From assembly GCF_003286085.1 (NCBI RefSeq), contig NW_020825312.1, positions 6,014,001 to 6,078,000 on the forward strand: a stretch of 64,000 nucleotides of DNA, read 5' to 3'. This document shows, piece after piece, positions 60,169 through 64,000 of this stretch; positions within the stretch are counted from its first letter, which is position 1, and each line of letters opens with the position of its first letter. The translations under genes were made by a program, and so were the position numbers. A model generated the notes under the pieces. The model did not search any database. It saw nothing but the letters and a program-made list of their open reading frames with translations, and was not told the DNA's origin. The DNA comes from Drosophila persimilis (lineage: Eukaryota > Arthropoda > Insecta > Diptera > Drosophilidae).

Positions 60169-63100
60169 ATGCCTCTGTACTCGGACTCCACCAACTACTA
60201 CTACAGCGGCGGCAGCAGCCAGCTGTACTCCCCGTACTACAGCTCTGGACTGGGGCTGAGCGGCGTCGGATCGGGAGCCGGATCCAGTTACACGTCCAAC
60301 TACAATCGCTCGTATCCGGCCAGCTATATGGTGCCGCTGTCGCCGTCATCACCGCGATCCCCCAGCAGCTATACGGGCGGCAGCAGCAGCGCCAGCTCCC
60401 TGCACAGCCTGGGATCGCGCTACCAACCGAAGCTGACGACGATCACGGAGAGCTCGGGACTGGTGGGACGGCATGCCGGCCACAGCAGCTTAATGCCCCT
60501 CACCAGGATACAGTCGCCCAAGTACGTGTCGAGCCCGAGCCCCTCACACAGCTATAGCCACAGCTCCGCCAACAGCAGCAGCAGTCGCTATATACCGCCA
60601 CGTCCGATCGCCATCAACACGGCGGACATCGATGTAAGTTCGGCCCGGTATCGGAGACCTCTGGCCCCGAGCCGCAGCACTGAGAGGGAGGAAAGGGACA
60701 GGGGGAAGGAACCATCCAAGGATAAGGAAAAAGAGAGGGCCGAGCAGGTCAAGGTGCAGGTGCAGGTGGATCTGGCACAGAAGGAGGTGACTCCACCAGC
60801 GGCAGTGGAGGGCCAGGAGTCCGTCCCAGACAATAGACAGCCGCGTCGATCCACTATCAGACGCAATCGGGCCGTGGTTCGGCTCTCCACCATCCGTAGA
60901 AAGAGCAAGGACCGCACAGAAGCCCCAGCCGAAAAGAGTCTCGCGGCCAAGGAGGAACAGAGGACGGCACTTGCACTGGAGCACCAGTTTCGGGACTTGC
61001 CGCCGGCCACCGAGCCGAGTCTGAGTTGGCGTCAGAAGCTGGCCGAAGACCTGGCCGCCTTTCCCGCAGTCAGCAACAAGAAGTCGCCCGGGGAGCTTCT
61101 ACGGGAGCGGTTCTTCATCCACGACGACAAGGAGCTGGCGGATCAGCAGCCTCAGTCAAGGGCCAGACAGCTACGGGTCGAGGAGGTGGCCCAGCCACTG
61201 CCACAGAGTGGCCGGGAGAGCCTGGCTCTGGAGGTGAAGACAAACACAAAGTTGACACAAGAGAGTGACAAAGAAAAGGAGGAGAGCGAACAGGAGGAGA
61301 TGGAGGAGATGCATGAGACAATCCGTCGGCTGAGCCTTGTCCAGTGCCCGACCTTCCATGATATCTGCGAGGACATCTCCTCGGACAAGATCGATGACGA
61401 TCTGAATGCCGGAGAACTGCGACGGCGCGCCTCCATCATCCAGGAGCAAGAGCAGGAAATACTCAACAAGCTGCAGAAGTCCAGCTCCGGCAGCTTCCAG
61501 TTGATTAATCTGGAGCGGCGATCGAGCCACGACAGCACCACGGCCGACGAGTCCTCCAGCGGACATCGGCGAAGCTCCAAGCAGCGCAAGAAGAGCAAGA
61601 AGCAGCGCCACAAGATCACGGCTATTGTTGAGGTGCAGAATGCACCGACCACGGTCCAGCTGGAGCACATGCCCAGTGTCCTGGAGCTGAACGAGGACAC
61701 CGGCACGTTGATGCCGCTGCAGTCAAGCAGCTCCTTTTCCACCTCCACCTCCGCATCCAGCTCCACGCCCAGTCCCAGTCCTAAGCCCAAGTTCACGGTC
61801 AACGTGGAGGTGGAGGAGCATACCCAGATACACAAGATATTCAAGCTGCCCAAGAAAAAGACAGTACCCAAGTCGGCAGAGACCCAGCCAGCGCTGGAGG
61901 AGGAAGGTGCGCTGCCCGAGGGCTTCATGAAATCCGCTCCCAAGCCGGCAAAAACATCGCCACTGAAGAAACCGAAGTCCGCACCACCACAGGTGCAGTC
62001 GCAGGAGCCGCACCAGCCACAGCAGCACGTGAGTGTTGCTCAGATCTTCACCTTCAATGAGGCGGCAATTCAGCAGGCACAGCCGCCGGATACCAAAATA
62101 GAAGGTGTGGCCACGCCCAAGCCCATCCGGAAGGCCATACAGAAGTCGGAGAGCGGTGATGATTTCTGGTCGCAGATCGGATCACGGGAGACGCTCTACA
62201 TGACCAATCGGAAGAAGGCGATTACAGAGCGGCAGGAGAAGGTCCAGGAAGAGAGTGGCGAAGTGGAAGAGCAGCTACAGTCAAGGACTACACCAACGAC
62301 ACCTAAGCTCAAGTCCGAACTTCTTATTGAGCTCAAGACAACAGGAGAGAATACAGCTTCTACAACAGCTGCTAAGACGACTACACCAACTTCACCAAAG
62401 ATTACAGCAGCAACACCACAAATAGGCGGAGTCAAAACCACTCTGGCAAGAGCAAAAAGCCCACCAAAAGTTGCCCCAGCAACTGATTCAACAGGAGGAG
62501 AAAGACGATCAAGTGCAGAAACTAAAAAGACTTCACCAAAGACAACAACAATTACTACAACAACAGATCTAATCAAATTAACACCAGCATTGACAAAAGA
62601 TTCGCCAACAACGGTTCTACCCAAATTGACAATCGTTGCAAAGCCTAGAGACTCACCAGTGGCTACACCAACAGCTACACCAACAAAAGATTTACCAACG
62701 AAAAAATCCGCAAGTGCTTCAACAACGATAGATGCAACAAAATCAAAACTAACAACTACGCCAAAAGCAGATTTAGCAATACAGAAATCAATAATAGATT
62801 ACCCAACGAAAGATTCACCAACAAAAAAATCCACAGCAGCTACAACAACCCCACCCATAGATTCACCAAAAATTACTGCAACACCAACGGAAGACAAAAA
62901 ATCAACACCAAAAACCACGAAGGCTTCACCAACGATTTCACCCAAAAATTCAACTACAACGACAACATCAAAGGTGAAATTACCAAAAACTACAACAGAA
63001 AAGATATTATCAACAGCTGTGTCAACAACCAAGACGCCAACAACACCAGAATCGCCAACACCAGCACCAACAACAGCAACACCAACATCAGAACCAACAA

Positions 63101-63655
63101 CAACGACAAAAGCAACAGGAAAACCAACATCGCCAAAGACAAAGGTGCTGGCATCTGGCAACGCTGCACAGACGGGCATCCCAGTTGTCATGACAACGAC
63201 AAATGCTGTGGCAAAATCTGCAACAGCAACAACAACAGCACCAGCGACGGGAGGGCCAAAAATAAATAGCGGGCAATCGGCCAAGTCACCTGAACAACAA
63301 CAGGCAACAACAGCCGTCGCCGCCGTCGGCAGCGTCGTCTCAGTGCCAGTGGCAGTGCCTGCCACGAAATTAAATAAAACAACGCACAAGGAACAGAATC
63401 TGCAGCAGCAGCCACTGCAACAACCAGCAGAAGGAGCTGCCGCAACAACAACATTGAGGCCAACGGAAATCAAACCGAAATTTGCGGAAACTGTTGAGCC
63501 AACGGGCAAGTCAAAGGTCCCATCACCGAAAGCGACAAAGCCAAAAAGTGCCGGTAAAACAAATAATGCGGTAAAAAAGAAGGCAGCCACACCAACTACT
63601 GCAGCTGCAGCTGCAACAGCCACTGCAACTGCAACTGCAGCAGCAGTAACATCCA

Positions 63656-63687
<32 letters not shown>

Positions 63688-64000
63688 TCAACAGCTGAGA
63701 GCAATGTGACCCCAATCAATGCCGATCAATTTATAACGCTGGCCCCCACAAAGGCGGCCAAAACATCGCCAGGGAAGCAGCAGCAGCAGCAACAACCACA
63801 GGCGAAATTGGTGGCCACAAATGCGTCATCGCTGGCGGCAGTCGCTGCAACGACAACGCCAACGCCAACACCTACAACAATTGCTCCTGCTGCCACTGCC
63901 ACTGCCGCTGCAGCAACAGCAACAGCGATAACAATAGAGCGATCTGTGGCCAGTGTTGATGTTGCAGCCGCAGTCGCTGGGATCGGGATCGAGATCGGCA
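60169..64000 (+). CDS. Very long disordered protein, open to the window end (partial)
   Basis: From ATG 60169 one frame stays open for 1277 codons to the last base, without a stop. Residues 1-145 are Ser/Tyr/Gly-rich (MPLYSDSTNYYYSGGSSQLY). 145-420 are charged with basic (RRSTIRRNRAVVRLSTIRRK) and acidic (EEESEQEEMEEM-like) patches. About 420-455 is a likely coiled coil with an RRAS phosphosite. A compact motif at about 664-685 (DDFWSQIGSRETLYMTNRKK) looks conserved. 700-1277 are Thr/Pro/Lys/Ala-rich with TPTSPK-type repeats, polyA and polyQ. At 60634 the frame contains a perfect GTAAGT, so a shorter spliced form is possible. Codon use shifts near residue 720 from GC-ending codons to ACA/CCA. 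It lies in the same orientation inside the unclosed Pkcdelta intron, so it may be an alternative first coding exon of a long isoform. I do not recognise it as another gene. Confidence 0.85.
63590..63685 (+). repeat. GCA/ACA repeat coding polyalanine/threonine
   Basis: GCTGCAGCTGCAACAGCCAC-type tract then GCAGCAGCAGCAGCAGCAGC, in frame as Ala/Thr and polyAla within the long ORF. Confidence 0.85.

Noticed and set aside
60117-60557. 146-codon plus-strand frame from 60117
   Set aside because: Overlaps the start of the long ORF in another register and reads as Leu/Gln low-complexity sequence. The frame starting at 60169 runs 3.8 kb.
61152-61943. 263-codon minus-strand frame
   Set aside because: Antisense shadow of the long plus-strand ORF, caused by GC-rich third positions. 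No domain is recognisable.
62799-63719. 306-codon minus-strand open frame rich in Val, Ala and Phe
   Set aside because: It is the mirror image of the Thr/Pro/Lys-rich plus-strand frame, where ACA/GCA repeats remove stops on both strands. No domain; the plus frame is continuous with an upstream ATG and normal coding sequence.

Overview
This is euchromatic DNA from a fruit fly. The evidence is short introns (59-107 bp) with fly-type splice sites, TATCGATA (DRE) promoter motifs, very many CA/CAG/GAGCC-type microsatellites, and DINE-1/mini-me-like elements with internal GTCY tetranucleotide runs. An extra 14-3-3 gene, an extra actin-like gene and this DINE-1 type together suggest the Drosophila obscura group; that is an inference. 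The C1-domain exons at 53.3-54.3 kb match Pkcdelta, X-linked in D. melanogaster, so the window is probably Muller element A. No prokaryotic features (operons, CRISPR, phage) are present.

Layout. 0.26-1.08 kb (-): a divergent 14-3-3-epsilon-like gene whose acidic tail is recovered through a 69-bp intron. 1.65-1.83 kb (+): a possible small membrane protein directly at a DRE. 2-14 kb: non-coding and microsatellite-rich, with a ~100-bp direct repeat around a DINE-1 fragment and one nearly complete DINE-1 at 12.0-12.6 kb. 14.3-15.4 kb (-): a broken arginine methyltransferase. 17.6-18.5 kb (+): an intronless UBE2E/Ubc2-like E2. 21.6-22.0 kb (+): a decayed exon of an unrecognised gene. 25.0-26.1 kb (-): an intronless actin-like gene. 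29-30 kb: a DINE-1 fragment and an AT-rich repeat ending in a palindrome. 34.5-38.6 kb: a probable LINE remnant and a mariner remnant. 42.9-43.8 kb: possible coiled-coil gene remains. 43.96-44.92 kb (+): an intronless Na,K-ATPase beta subunit. 46.96-47.31 kb (+): a small gag-like ORF. 51.4-51.9 kb: another DINE-1. 53.26-54.33 kb (+): five 5' coding exons of Pkcdelta. 60.17-64.0 kb (+): a continuous reading frame of at least 1277 codons, running off the window.

Two themes stand out. First, four intact paralogues of core cytoplasmic or membrane genes (14-3-3, Ubc2, actin, ATPase beta) have no or almost no introns and are spread over 45 kb, beside a dead methyltransferase. This is the pattern of retrogenes that often acquire male-germline roles in flies, although expression cannot be read from sequence. 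Second, the Pkcdelta exons stop inside the second C1 domain at an open splice donor, and the long disordered frame at 60.17 kb lies on the same strand downstream. It is either a nested gene or an alternative first coding exon of a long Pkcdelta isoform.
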